Shown here piece by piece: positions 28,538 through 36,971 of a stretch of DNA of 64,000 bases (within the stretch, counting starts at the first letter, position 1; each line of letters begins with the position of its first letter). A program made the translations under genes and the position numbers. The notes under the pieces were generated by a model, which saw only the letters and a program-made list of their open reading frames with translations, was not told where the DNA came from and searched no databases. The stretch is taken from positions 750,837 through 814,836 of the forward strand of contig NZ_VTTO01000001.1 of NCBI RefSeq assembly GCF_008364825.1, read 5' to 3'. The stretch comes from Azospirillum sp. B21. GTDB lineage: Bacteria; Pseudomonadota; Alphaproteobacteria; Azospirillales; Azospirillaceae.

Positions 28538-29218
28538 ATGACCAGGAACCCAACCAGAAACCCCTTCGACCCGGATTTCAGCCAGTTGCCGGGGATGCTG
28601 CCCATCTTTCCGTTGGCCGGCGTCCTGCTGCTGCCACGGGCAAGGCTGCCGCTGAACATTTTCGAGCCACGCTACCTCGCCATGGTTGAGGACGCGCTGG
28701 GCAGCGGCCGCATGATCGGCATGATCCAGCCGCTCGACCCCGCGGGTCGGGAGCGCGAACCGGCCGTCTATGACTGCGGCTGTGCCGGCCGCATCACCAG
28801 CTTCGCCGAGACCGACGACGGCCGCCTCCTCATCACCCTGACCGGCGTCGCCCGTTTCGAGATCGGACGGGAAGTGGAGGGTGCGCGCGGCTACCGCCGG
28901 GTGGTTCCCGACTGGCGCCCCTTCCGCGCCGACCTGGAACCCGAGGTCTGCGGAGACATCGACCGCAATCGTCTGCTCGGCGCGTTGAAGAGCTATTTCC
29001 GCGTCCAGGGCCTGTCGGTCGATTGGAAATCCATCGAATCGACGCTGGACGAACGGCTGGTCAACTCGCTCGCCATGATCTGCCCCTTCACGCCCGGCGA
29101 GAAACAGGCGCTGCTGGAGGCCCCGACCCTGGCGGAGCGTGGGAAGCTCTTGATCGGGCTGGTCGAGATGGCCATTCTCGACAGCCATGACGGGGACGGT
29201 CCGCCGCCCAAGCATTGA
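28538..29218 (+). CDS. Lon substrate-binding domain protein
   Basis: A 226-residue protein consisting of the N-terminal domain of Lon protease without ATPase or peptidase parts. Typical features are the opening [37 protein letters not shown] and the GCAGRITSF segment. Stand-alone proteins of this type are common in alphaproteobacteria and may help choose or deliver substrates; no enzyme activity is expected. It sits between the CnoX-like gene and Trm112, which suggests one protein-quality unit. Confidence 0.9.
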   Translation: MTRNPTRNPFDPDFSQLPGMLPIFPLAGVLLLPRARLPLNIFEPRYLAMVEDALGSGRMIGMIQPLDPAGREREPAVYDCGCAGRITSFAETDDGRLLITLTGVARFEIGREVEGARGYRRVVPDWRPFRADLEPEVCGDIDRNRLLGALKSYFRVQGLSVDWKSIESTLDERLVNSLAMICPFTPGEKQALLEAPTLAERGKLLIGLVEMAILDSHDGDGPPPKH

Positions 29219-29247
29219 TCCTTTCCTTGAACACTGCGAGACACGAC

Positions 29248-29478
29248 ATGGCGACGCCCGAGGACAAGAACAGCGAATCGAAAACCAGCGCGCGAGTCGA
29301 CCCGAAGCTGCTGGAAATCCTGGTCTGTCCGCTGACCAAGGGCCCCCTGCGCTACGACGCCGAACGGGGCGAACTGGTCAGCGAGCGCGCCGGACTGGCC
29401 TACCCGATTCGCGACGGCATCCCGATCATGCTGATCGACGAGGCCCGCAGCCTGGACAAGGCGGGAGCGTCGCGATGA
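29248..29478 (+). CDS. Trm112 family protein
   Basis: A 76-residue protein with the Trm112/UPF0434 core: [17 protein letters not shown] and [18 protein letters not shown]. Trm112 proteins act as activating partners of methyltransferases in eukaryotes; the bacterial role is less clear. Only one cysteine of the zinc-binding set is present (CPLT), as is usual for bacterial copies. The ATG at 29248 was picked; the gene ends in an ATGA overlap with the DUF971 gene. Confidence 0.9.
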   Translation: MATPEDKNSESKTSARVDPKLLEILVCPLTKGPLRYDAERGELVSERAGLAYPIRDGIPIMLIDEARSLDKAGASR

Positions 29479-29858
29479 GTGGCGATGACTTCGGCACGGT
29501 CCACTGGCCTACCGAGATCCGCCTGAAGAAGGAGGAGAAGCGGCTGGAGGTCGATTTCGACGACGGCCGGACCTTCTCCTACCCGGCGGAGTTCCTGCGC
29601 GTCGTCAGCCCGTCCGCCGAGGTGCAGGGCCACAACCCCAGCCAGAAGCAGACCGTCGCCGGCCGCCGCCATGTCGGCATCATGCGGGTGGAGCCGGTCG
29701 GCAACTATGCCGTCCGCATCGTCTTCGACGACCTGCACGACAGCGGCATCTACACCTGGAAGTACCTCTACGAGATCGGCACCGAACAGGAGAGCCTGTG
29801 GGCCGGGTATCTGGAGGAACTGCAGGCCAAGGGCCTGAGCCGCGACCCGCGGCGGTAA
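29475..29858 (+). CDS. DUF971 family protein
   Basis: A 127-residue protein with the DUF971 (gamma-butyrobetaine hydroxylase N-terminal-like) fold: [41 protein letters not shown] and [18 protein letters not shown]. These proteins are small, lack the oxygenase domain, and are linked to iron-sulphur or metal handling by gene context in some genomes; function here is not settled. The start overlaps the Trm112 stop (29475-29478), so translation is coupled. Confidence 0.9.
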   Translation: MSGDDFGTVHWPTEIRLKKEEKRLEVDFDDGRTFSYPAEFLRVVSPSAEVQGHNPSQKQTVAGRRHVGIMRVEPVGNYAVRIVFDDLHDSGIYTWKYLYEIGTEQESLWAGYLEELQAKGLSRDPRR

Positions 29859-29867
29859 CGGACCGGA

Positions 29868-29906
29868 TCGTCCCTCCCCCTCCGTAGGAGAGGGACGTCC
29901 CCCTCA
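29868..29906. repeat. Short copy of the GC-rich palindromic repeat
   Basis: CCCTCCCCCTCC-GTA-GGAGAGGGACG lies between the convergent DUF971 and ubiD genes. It is a single, shortened member of the family and may also act as a hairpin at the transcript ends. Confidence 0.45.
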
Positions 29907-31415
29907 CTTCCAGATCGGTTTCCCGCTGCCCGGCAGGCCGTAGAGGTCCCATTTCCGGCTGACCTTCTCCACGACATCATCGGTCATGTGCAGCTTCTCG
30001 CCCCATTCGCGCTTGGTCTCCGGCGGCCATTTGTTGGTGGCGTCCAGACCGACCTTGCCGCCAAGGCCCGATTCCGGGCTGGCGAAGTCGAGATAGTCGA
30101 TCGGCGTGCCTTCGATCACCGTGATGTCGCGGGCCGGGTCCATGCGGGTGGAGATCGCCCACATCACGTCCTTCCAGTTCCGGGCATCGATGTCGTCGTC
30201 CACGACGATCACCCATTTCGTGTACATGAACTGGCGCAGGAAGGACCAGACGCCCATCATCACGCGCTTGGCGTGGCCGGGATAGGCCTTCTTCATGCTG
30301 ACCACCGCGATGCGGTAGGAGCAGCCTTCCGGCGGCAGCCAGAAATCGACGATTTCCGGGAACTGCTGGACCAGCAGCGGTATGAACACCTCGTTCAACG
30401 CCTCGCCCAGCACCGACGGCTCGTCGGGCGGCCGGCCGGTGAAGGTGGACAGATAGATCGGCTTGCGCCGCATCGTCATGGCGGTGACGGTGAAGACCGG
30501 GAAAGGCTCGACAGAATTGTAATAGCCGGTGTGGTCGCCGTAGGGTCCCTCGTCGGCGTATTCGTCCAGGCTGACATGGCCTTCCAGGACGATTTCCGCC
30601 TGGGCCGGCACCTTCAGCGGCACGGTCTTGCACTCCACCAGCTCCACCTTCTTGCCGCGCAGCAGACCGGCGAACTGGTATTCCGACAGGGTGTCGGGCA
30701 CCGGCGTCACCGCGGCCAGGATGGTGCCGGGGTCGGCCCCCAGCACGACCGCGCAGGGCAGCGGATCGCGCTTCCCGCTCGCGGCCCAGCGGTGATGATG
30801 CTGGGCGCCGCCGCGGTGCTTCAGCCAGCGCATGATGGTCTTGTTCTTGCCCAGCACCTGCATGCGATAGATGCCGAGGTTGAAGTCGTCCTCGCGCTTG
30901 CCCGTCGGCCCCTTGGTGACCACCAGCGGCCAAGTGATCAGCGGCGCCGGCTCGCCCGGCCAGCAACCCTGCACCGGCAGGCGGCCGAGGTCGATGTCGT
31001 CGCCGGTCAGCACCACCTCCTGACAGGGGGCGGAGCCGACAGTCTTCGGCTTCATCGACAGCACGGTCTTGGCGAGCGGGATCAGTTCCAGCGCCTCGCG
31101 GAAGCCGCCAGGCGGCTCCGGCTGCTTGAGAAAGGCCAGCGTCTCGCCGACGGCGCGCAGCTGGTGCGGCTCGCGGTCCATGCCCCAGGCGACCCGCTCC
31201 ACCGTGCCGAACAGGTTGACCAGCACCGGCATCTCCGAGCGCGTGCCGTCGGCCTTGACGACGTTCTCGAACAGCACCGCCGGGCCGTTCTCGGCCAGCA
31301 GGCGGGTCTGGATCTCGGTCATCTCCAGTACGGTGGACACCGGTTCCTTCACCACCACCAGCCGCCCCGCCTTCTCCAGCCGGTCGATGAAGTCACGCAA
31401 CGAGGTGTAGGGCAT
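29904..31415 (-). CDS. ubiD: UbiD family decarboxylase
   Basis: A 503-residue prenylated-FMN-dependent decarboxylase. The length and the segments [51 protein letters not shown] and [15 protein letters not shown] match UbiD that removes the carboxyl group of 3-polyprenyl-4-hydroxybenzoate in ubiquinone synthesis. The conserved active-site Arg and Glu of the family fall within these segments. No ubiX gene, which would make the cofactor, is adjacent. The start ATG at 31415 directly opens the conserved [19 protein letters not shown] region. Confidence 0.95.
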   Translation of the reverse strand: MPYTSLRDFIDRLEKAGRLVVVKEPVSTVLEMTEIQTRLLAENGPAVLFENVVKADGTRSEMPVLVNLFGTVERVAWGMDREPHQLRAVGETLAFLKQPEPPGGFREALELIPLAKTVLSMKPKTVGSAPCQEVVLTGDDIDLGRLPVQGCWPGEPAPLITWPLVVTKGPTGKREDDFNLGIYRMQVLGKNKTIMRWLKHRGGAQHHHRWAASGKRDPLPCAVVLGADPGTILAAVTPVPDTLSEYQFAGLLRGKKVELVECKTVPLKVPAQAEIVLEGHVSLDEYADEGPYGDHTGYYNSVEPFPVFTVTAMTMRRKPIYLSTFTGRPPDEPSVLGEALNEVFIPLLVQQFPEIVDFWLPPEGCSYRIAVVSMKKAYPGHAKRVMMGVWSFLRQFMYTKWVIVVDDDIDARNWKDVMWAISTRMDPARDITVIEGTPIDYLDFASPESGLGGKVGLDATNKWPPETKREWGEKLHMTDDVVEKVSRKWDLYGLPGSGKPIWK

Positions 31416-31531
31416 CGCAGGGTGTCCAGTGTGTGGGTGGTGCGTCCGAAACGGACGATAACCTTCAACTCGGCGGCCGGTCCGTCAAGTGCGGCGGGGT
31501 CAGATATGCTGAGAAAGACCGGTGTCGGCGC

Positions 31532-31714
31532 CTAGCTCGCCGAGCCATTCTTACGATGTCGGCTTTGCCTGGCGTCCAACAGCGCATTGAACCCTTCGGC
31601 ATCAATGAACGGCCCGGACAATCGCTGATCAATCAGTCGCCGAAGCAGGTCGATCGTGCTTTCCGAATGCTCGTCCATGTCCTCGGCCGGTAACTTCGAT
31701 GTGTCAGCCGTCAT
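31532..31714 (-). CDS. Small hypothetical protein
   Basis: A 60-residue product not recognised. It begins MTADTSKLPAEDMDEHS, has one predicted amphipathic helix (STIDLLRRLIDQRL), then GPFIDAEGFNALLDARQSRHR and a polar tail. A very good ribosome site, GGAGG five to six bases ahead of the ATG at 31714, argues that it is a real gene; the frame continues to 31828 into repeat sequence. It might be a small regulator or antitoxin-like protein, but no toxin partner is next to it. Confidence 0.55.
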   Translation of the reverse strand: MTADTSKLPAEDMDEHSESTIDLLRRLIDQRLSGPFIDAEGFNALLDARQSRHRKNGSAS

Positions 31715-31766
31715 GACCACCTCCATCTCAAACGTACAGGACGCTTCCACCCGCCCCAAAAACAAA

Positions 31767-31820
31767 ACCCCTCCCCCACCCCCGGCGGACCAAGGGTCCG
31801 GCCGGAAGCGGGAAAGGGGC
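31767..31820. repeat. GC-rich intergenic repeat, divergent copy
   Basis: CCCCTCCCCCACCCCCGGC, a GGACCAAGGGTCC palindrome and GGAAAGGGGC lie between the small hypothetical gene and phaB. It resembles the second block of the repeat at 21511-21748. Confidence 0.55.
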
Positions 31821-31863
31821 TTCGTCACAGCTCATGAACCGGGGTGCGAGACCCGGCCCGGGA

Positions 31864-32586
31864 TCAATACATGTGCTGGCCGCCGTTGACCGACAGGGTC
31901 GAGCCGGTCATGAAGCCGTTGTCGTCGTCGACGAGGTACAGCACGGCCTTGGCGATCTCCGAGGCGCGACCGAGGCGGCCGACCGGGATGCGGGCGACGA
32001 TCTTCTCCAGCACGTTCGGCGGCACCGCGCGCACCATGTCGGTGTCGATGTAGCCGGGGGCGATGGCGTTGACGGTGATGCCCTTGGCCGCGCTCTCCTG
32101 CGCCAGCGCCTTGGTGAAGCCGTGGATGCCCGACTTGGCGGCGGCGTAGTTGACCTGACCGTACTGGCCGGCCTGGCCGTTGACGGAGCCGATGTTGACG
32201 ATGCGGCCGAAACCGCGCTCGCGCATGCCGTCGATCACGTTGCGGCACATGTTGAAGCAGGAGGACAGGTTGGTGTGGATCACCTTTTCCCACTGCTCGT
32301 AGGTCATGCGGTGCATCACGCCGTCGCGGGTGATGCCGGCGTTGTTGATGAGCACGTCGACCGGACCGAGATCGGACTCGATCGCGGCGATCCCCTTCTT
32401 GCAGGCGTCGAAGTCCGCGACGTCGAACTTGTAGGTCGGGATGCCGGTGCGGGCGGTGAACTCTTCGGCCGCCTGATCGTTGCCGGCATAGTTGGCGGCG
32501 ACCTTGTAGCCGGCATTCTTCAGCGCGACGGCAACCGCCTCGCCGATGCCGCGGGTGCCACCAGTGACGACTGCAACACGAGCCAT
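31864..32586 (-). CDS. phaB: Acetoacetyl-CoA reductase
   Basis: Reduces acetoacetyl-CoA to (R)-3-hydroxybutyryl-CoA with NADPH, step two of polyhydroxybutyrate synthesis. The 240-residue protein is a short-chain dehydrogenase with the cofactor motif VVTGGTRGIGEA, NNAGITRD, the catalytic Ser in NIGSVNG and Tyr/Lys in YAAAK. It lies downstream of phaA on the same strand with a 148-base gap that contains a hairpin. Close to PhaB of other alphaproteobacteria rather than FabG because of the FKKG-like substrate region and the phaA neighbour. Confidence 0.95.
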   Translation of the reverse strand: MARVAVVTGGTRGIGEAVAVALKNAGYKVAANYAGNDQAAEEFTARTGIPTYKFDVADFDACKKGIAAIESDLGPVDVLINNAGITRDGVMHRMTYEQWEKVIHTNLSSCFNMCRNVIDGMRERGFGRIVNIGSVNGQAGQYGQVNYAAAKSGIHGFTKALAQESAAKGITVNAIAPGYIDTDMVRAVPPNVLEKIVARIPVGRLGRASEIAKAVLYLVDDDNGFMTGSTLSVNGGQHMY

Positions 32587-32697
32587 AGTTCTTCTCCCCA
32601 GATTTAGTGATGATTGGTTGGTTTCTTTGATTTTTTATTCTTGGGCATGGTACTCCCTCCGCAGGTCCGGCGGATGTCCCAAGCCTTCAAGCGAAAC

Positions 32698-32725
32698 GGG
32701 CCGCTTCCATTTTGGAAAGCGGCCC
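32698..32725 (-). terminator. Hairpin between phaA and phaB
   Basis: GGGCCGCTTCCA (32698-32709) pairs with TGGAAAGCGGCCC (32713-32725) with one bulged base. On the minus strand only a weak T-rich stretch follows, so it may partly end phaA transcripts or stabilise their 3' end rather than fully stop transcription. Confidence 0.5.
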
Positions 32726-32734
32726 GCCCGGTCC

Positions 32735-33910
32735 TCAGTCGCGCTGGACGCAGAGGGCGATGCCCATGCCGCCACCGATGCACAGGGTGGCGAGACCCTT
32801 CTTGGCGTCGCGCTTCTGCATTTCATACAGCAGCGTGGTCAGCACGCGGGCGCCGGAAGCGCCGACCGGGTGGCCGAGCGCGATGGCGCCGCCATTGACG
32901 TTGACCTTGCTGGTGTCCCAGCCGAGGTCCTTGTTGACCGACAGCGCCTGGGCGGCGAAGGCCTCGTTCGCCTCGATCAGATCGAGGTCGTCGACGGTCC
33001 AGCCGGCCTTTTCCAGAGCCTTCCGCGAGGCCGGGATCGGGCCGGTGCCCATGATGGCCGGATCGACGCCGGCGGTCGCCCAGGAGACGATGCGGGCCAG
33101 CGGGGTGACGCCGCGCTTGGCCGCGTTCTCCGCCGACATCAGAACCAGGGCGGCGGCGCCGTCATTGATGCCCGACGCGTTGCCGGCGGTCACCGTGCCG
33201 TCCTTCGAGAAGGCCGGGCGCAGCTTCGCCAGCGATTCCGGGGTCGTGCCGTGCTTCGGATACTCGTCGTCCGACACGACGACGTCGCCCTTGCGGCCCT
33301 TGATGGTGACCGGGACGATCTCGTCCTTGAAGCGGCCGGCCTTCTGGGCAGCCTCGGCCTTCTGCTGGCTGGCGGCGGCGAAGGCGTCCTGCTCGTCGCG
33401 GGTCAGCTGCCACTTCTGGGCGACGTTCTCCGCCGTGGTGCCCATGTGATAGCCATGGAAGGCGTCGGTCAGGCCGTCGCGCAGCATGGTGTCGAGCAGC
33501 TCGGCGGAGCCCATCTTGGTGCCGTTGCGCAGGTGCATGACGTGCGGCGCCATGCTCATGCTCTCCTGGCCGCCGACGACCAGGACGTCGGCGTCGCCGT
33601 TCTTGATCGCCTGATAGCCGAGCGCGACGGCGCGCAGGCCGGAACCGCAGAGCTGGTTGATGCCCATGGCGGTCGCCTCCACCGGGATGCCGGCGTTGAC
33701 GGCGGCCTGGCGGGCCGGGTTCTGGCCCTGACCGGCGGTCAGGATCTGGCCCAGGATGACTTCGTCCACTTCCGCCGCGTCGGTCTTGGCACGGGCCAGC
33801 GCTTCGCGGATCGCGACCTCGCCCAGAACGTGGGCGGGAACGGTGCTGAGAGCACCGTTGAAGCTGCCGATGGGCGTACGGGCGGCACCGGCGATGACGA
33901 CTTCGGTCAT
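32735..33910 (-). CDS. phaA: Acetyl-CoA acetyltransferase (beta-ketothiolase)
   Basis: Joins two acetyl-CoA to acetoacetyl-CoA, the first step of polyhydroxybutyrate synthesis. The 391-residue protein has the acyl-accepting Cys88 in [11 protein letters not shown], the [12 protein letters not shown] motif with the catalytic His and the second Cys in [14 protein letters not shown] lies about eight bases upstream of the ATG. It is followed by phaB and preceded by phaC, all on the same strand, giving a full PHB pathway in one place. Confidence 0.97.
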   Translation of the reverse strand: MTEVVIAGAARTPIGSFNGALSTVPAHVLGEVAIREALARAKTDAAEVDEVILGQILTAGQGQNPARQAAVNAGIPVEATAMGINQLCGSGLRAVALGYQAIKNGDADVLVVGGQESMSMAPHVMHLRNGTKMGSAELLDTMLRDGLTDAFHGYHMGTTAENVAQKWQLTRDEQDAFAAASQQKAEAAQKAGRFKDEIVPVTIKGRKGDVVVSDDEYPKHGTTPESLAKLRPAFSKDGTVTAGNASGINDGAAALVLMSAENAAKRGVTPLARIVSWATAGVDPAIMGTGPIPASRKALEKAGWTVDDLDLIEANEAFAAQALSVNKDLGWDTSKVNVNGGAIALGHPVGASGARVLTTLLYEMQKRDAKKGLATLCIGGGMGIALCVQRD

Positions 33911-33938
33911 TGAACGCTCCTCGAAATAGGACAGTTTT

Positions 33939-33967
33939 ATTATAGCGCTGGTGGGACGCTCGGAGTG
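33939..33967 (-). promoter_or_regulatory. Possible phaA promoter
   Basis: A perfect TATAAT at 33944-33939 (minus strand) lies about 30 bases upstream of the phaA start codon. No good TTGACA-like box is found at the proper distance, so only the -10 element is supported. Confidence 0.4.
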
Positions 33968-34023
33968 ATTGTTACCTTAAGTCGGGCAATGTGACGGGTG
34001 CAAGCTGGCCGAAGGTCGCGGCG

Positions 34024-35106
34024 CTAACCTGTCGCAGCAAGCCATTCGGCCAGCGGATTCCACACTCCGGTCTCGGCACCGGCACTCACAACCATTCCGA
34101 TATGGCCCAGCGGCGGGCGCAGAATGCGGGCATCGGGGATCGCGGCGGGCAGCGCCAGAGCGGAAGCGGGCGGGACGATGCGGTCGCGCTCCGGGATCAG
34201 GGCCAGGGTGGGCACGCGGATGGCGGCCGGATCGACCGGCAGGCCCGCGACCATCCAGGCGCCGGCCATCGTGTCGTTGCGCCCATACCATCCCGCCAGC
34301 GCATCGCGGGCCACCCCGGCCACCAGCGGCACCCCGTCGTTCAGCCAGTCCTCCAGCGCGACGAAGGCCGCGGCGGCGCGGGAGTCCGGCGCCATGCGGG
34401 CGAAGCTGCCGAACTTCTTCAACGCCAGCAGCGGGTCGAGCTGGGCGAACAGCGCCTGCAGCGCGTCGGTCGGCAACTCGCCCCAGCGCTCCAGCGCCGG
34501 TCCCCAGGGCTGGATGAAGGCGGCCACCCGGCGCGCCGTGGCCGCATCCTCAGCATGGAAATCCCAGGGCGTCGCCATCAGCCCGAGCCCGGCGAGCGAC
34601 CGCGGCCGGCGTTGCGCCAACGCCGCGGCCAGCAGCCCGCCCATGCAGTATCCCACCACCGGGACCGGCCGCCCAACCGCCTCCACCACCACATCCAGCG
34701 CGCGTTCCAGCCGGCCGGCGATATAGTCGGTCAGGGTGAAGCGGCGCTCCAGCGGCCCCGGCCTGCCCCAGTCCAGCATAAGCGGGCGGAAGCCGCGCGC
34801 CGCCAGCCAGCGCATCAGGCTCTTGTCGCGCGACAGATCGAGGATGTAGGCGCGGTTGACCAGCGACGGCACGAACAGCACCGGCCGCCCGCCGCCCCCC
34901 TCGCCATAATCCAGCAGGCGCGATCCGCCCTCGGTCCAGACCACCGGCGGGTCGGGCAGATCGCGGACATAGGGGTGGCGGCGGTAGCGCTCGATCCCGG
35001 TCAGGACCGCGTCGATGCGGCGCCGGACCTCACGGTCAACCTCCCGGCTCAGAGGGTCGTCGGCGCTTGGCCCCGCCTTGCCGCGCAGCCGGTCGGCCTG
35101 CGACAT
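34024..35106 (-). CDS. phaC: Polyhydroxyalkanoate synthase, class III-like PhaC
   Basis: Polymerises 3-hydroxyacyl-CoA. From the ATG at 35106 the protein has 360 residues, the size of class III PhaC. The lipase-like box is GYCMGG with Cys154; Asp308 (PERDRIVP) and His335 (LGHIGM) complete the triad at nearly the same spacing as in class III enzymes (Cys149, Asp302, His331 in Allochromatium). This start has a GAGGGA ribosome site at 35111-35116. The frame is open upstream to 35403, but that stretch overlaps the neighbouring gene and has no synthase similarity. It is divergent from phaR and precedes phaA-phaB. Confidence 0.88.
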   Translation of the reverse strand: MSQADRLRGKAGPSADDPLSREVDREVRRRIDAVLTGIERYRRHPYVRDLPDPPVVWTEGGSRLLDYGEGGGGRPVLFVPSLVNRAYILDLSRDKSLMRWLAARGFRPLMLDWGRPGPLERRFTLTDYIAGRLERALDVVVEAVGRPVPVVGYCMGGLLAAALAQRRPRSLAGLGLMATPWDFHAEDAATARRVAAFIQPWGPALERWGELPTDALQALFAQLDPLLALKKFGSFARMAPDSRAAAAFVALEDWLNDGVPLVAGVARDALAGWYGRNDTMAGAWMVAGLPVDPAAIRVPTLALIPERDRIVPPASALALPAAIPDARILRPPLGHIGMVVSAGAETGVWNPLAEWLAATG

Positions 35107-35614
35107 TTCGTCCCTCAGCGCTGCCGCCCGTTCCCTCAGGGCCGGATTCCAGGGCAGCGAGCCGTTCCTCAAGAGCGGCAATGCGGCCGAGGAGCTGAGC
35201 AAGCTGCCCAGCGCCGCCGTCAGATGCAGGCCCAGCGGGCGCGGCCCCATGCGAAGGGGCGTCCCGTCCGCCCGCTTCCCCTTTTCCCCCGTCCTGTCCT
35301 GTGGGCGCTCGCTCATCGAAAGGCCGTTCGCTTTGGGGAGAAACGTTGTGGGAGAAGGGTGCCGGACGGGGATCCCAACCGCTGCCGGGCATGCCGCCCG
35401 CACCGAATCCGAACCCGGCAGGCCCGAAGGCGAACGGTGCCACGGCCGCTATCCCCTGCCCCATCATCTGGAACATCCGGGCCATCATGTCGGCCGTCTC
35501 CGCATCGGCGGCGCTTGCCGTCCACTGGTCCTGCCACAGGTCCAGGTAGCGGCGCGCCAGCGATTCATAGGATGGCGGATCAGGCGGAGGATTTGGTTGC
35601 GACGGGTCGGCCAT
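35036..35614 (-). CDS. Putative PHA synthase partner subunit (PhaE-like)
   Basis: A 192-residue protein directly upstream of phaC, overlapping it by 71 bases. It starts with a helix containing YLDLWQDQW, continues with AETADMMARMFQMM and a Gly/Phe/Ala-rich stretch, has a polar low-complexity linker and ends in a leucine-zipper-like helix (LLGRIAALEERLAALESG) followed by a basic tail. Position and layout recall PhaE/PhaR subunits of class III/IV synthases, which bind PhaC. That link is inference from context; sequence similarity was not tested. An ATG at 35659 with AGGTGGGGAG upstream is an alternative start. Confidence 0.5.
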   Translation of the reverse strand: MADPSQPNPPPDPPSYESLARRYLDLWQDQWTASAADAETADMMARMFQMMGQGIAAVAPFAFGPAGFGFGAGGMPGSGWDPRPAPFSHNVSPQSERPFDERAPTGQDGGKGEAGGRDAPSHGAAPAGPASDGGAGQLAQLLGRIAALEERLAALESGPEGTGGSAEGRNVAGRPAARQGGAKRRRPSEPGG

Positions 35615-35837
35615 GGCCGGATTATAAGGGCGGCGGGGCCGGATTGACCAGTGCGGCATGGCTCCCCACCTGTCCGTTCGGGTATCGGCGGAGGCTGTCC
35701 GGGCGCGTCTCGCTTCTCCATCAGTGCGGCGTTTCGGAGCGCAACCGCGGCGGTATGCCGCGGCGCAACGCTGGACAAATTGCTATCCCTTCGAGTAGTC
35801 CTAATGACGGAACAATTTCCGCCGCAATGTCCCCGTA

Positions 35838-35865
35838 TTCTGGAACATGATGGTTCTGGAATATG
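35838..35865. repeat. Direct repeat in the phaR promoter region
   Basis: TTCTGGAACATG (35838-35849) and TTCTGGAATATG (35854-35865) are 12-mers differing at one base, 16 bases apart start to start, ending 22 bases before the phaR ATG. They could be an operator or overlap the promoter. Confidence 0.5.
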
Positions 35866-35887
35866 TCCCTTCTTGAAAGAGTCCGCG

Positions 35888-36526
35888 ATGGCCGACAAGG
35901 AAGACCAGAAGTCCGCTCCGATCACGATCAAGAAGTACGCCAACCGGCGGCTCTACAACACCGCCACCAGCAGCTATGTCACGCTGGACCATCTCTGCCA
36001 GATGGTGAAGGACGGGCTGGACTTCGTGGTCTATGACGCCAAGACTGGGGAGGATATCACTCGCTCCGTCCTGACCCAGATCATCGTGGAGGAGGAAAGC
36101 AAGGGCCAGAACCTGCTGCCCATCAGCTTCCTGCGCCAGCTGATCGGTTTCTACGGCGACAACATGCAGTCGGTCGTACCGCGCTATCTGGAATATTCGA
36201 TGCAGGCCTTCTCCCGCAATCAGGAGCAGATGCGCGACTATTTCCAGAACACGCTGGGCGGCATGTTCCCGTTCGGCCGCCTGGACGAGGTCAGCAAGCA
36301 GAACATGGCGATGTTCGAACGGGCCATGCGGATGTTCACGCCCTTCGGCGTCGCCGGCGCCCCGGACGACGTCGCCGGCCAACGTCCGGCCGGACAGCCG
36401 GGCGCCACGACTCCCCCCACCCCGGCGGTCGGCGCCACCTTCGACGAGTTGCAGAAGCAGATCGACGAGTTGCAGAAGCAGATCGCCAGCATCGCCAAGC
36501 CGCCCGGCAAGACGGACGCCAAATAA
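35888..36526 (+). CDS. phaR: Polyhydroxyalkanoate synthesis repressor PhaR
   Basis: A 212-residue regulator that binds PHA and DNA and represses phasin and its own gene until polymer appears. The N-terminal DNA-binding region TIKKYANRRLYNTATSSYVT and the following LDHLCQMVKDGLDFVVYDAKTG are hallmarks. The middle has FQNTLGGMFPFG, and the C-terminal part carries FDELQKQIDELQKQI, a short coiled coil, after a Pro/Gly-rich linker. It is divergent from the phaC unit, so one intergenic region can serve for control of both. A strong terminator follows. Confidence 0.96.
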   Translation: MADKEDQKSAPITIKKYANRRLYNTATSSYVTLDHLCQMVKDGLDFVVYDAKTGEDITRSVLTQIIVEEESKGQNLLPISFLRQLIGFYGDNMQSVVPRYLEYSMQAFSRNQEQMRDYFQNTLGGMFPFGRLDEVSKQNMAMFERAMRMFTPFGVAGAPDDVAGQRPAGQPGATTPPTPAVGATFDELQKQIDELQKQIASIAKPPGKTDAK

Positions 36527-36576
36527 CCGGACGCCAGGCAACCGGACGGTATTGTTCCGGAGGACGGGCAGCACGG

Positions 36577-36603
36577 AAGGCGGGGTCATACCCCGCCTTT
36601 TTC
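36577..36603 (+). terminator. Intrinsic terminator after phaR
   Basis: A 10-bp stem (36577-36586 with 36590-36599), three-base loop and T run (36598-36602). Confidence 0.88.
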
Positions 36604-36731
36604 ATTGCGCCGGCCGAATCGGGCGCGCAGGCTTGGGGCCGTGCATAGGGGGCACCTTCTCGTCCACGGTGCCGGTCCGGCGGCTCTGCCGCGTGGGTTC
36701 GGCCCATCCAACCGTCAGGAGGGAACCGACC

Positions 36732-36950
36732 ATGACCACCGAACTGACCGTCTCGATCACCCTGGCCAGCGACGATCCGCGGGAGGTTTCCCGTTTCGAG
36801 GACATGCTGCGCAACTGGCTCGCCCATCAGCAGGGCGTGGCCGGGCTGGCCATCGCCGACCGCGGCAACGATCTTGCGACCGAGAACATCTGGCGCGCCG
36901 CCCGCAAGGCCACCTTCGGTCCGGCGCTGAAGAACCCCTTCGCGCCCTGA
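36732..36950 (+). CDS. Small conserved-looking hypothetical protein
   Basis: A 72-residue product not recognised. It has the pattern of a small alpha/beta domain: a strand (LTVSITLA), helix (EVSRFEDMLRNWLAHQQ), strand (VAGLAIAD) and a second helix, ending ALKNPFAP. AGGAGG at 36717-36722, nine bases ahead of the ATG, supports it as a true gene. It stands between phaR and a convergent gene and seems to have its own promoter region. Confidence 0.6.
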   Translation: MTTELTVSITLASDDPREVSRFEDMLRNWLAHQQGVAGLAIADRGNDLATENIWRAARKATFGPALKNPFAP

Positions 36951-36971
36951 CGGGCCGAACCCGGGAAGCGA

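Noticed and set aside
35107..35403. Longer PhaC with a start at 35403 or 35316
   Set aside because: The extra part overlaps the PhaE-like gene, has no synthase similarity, and the ATG at 35106 has the better ribosome site and family length.
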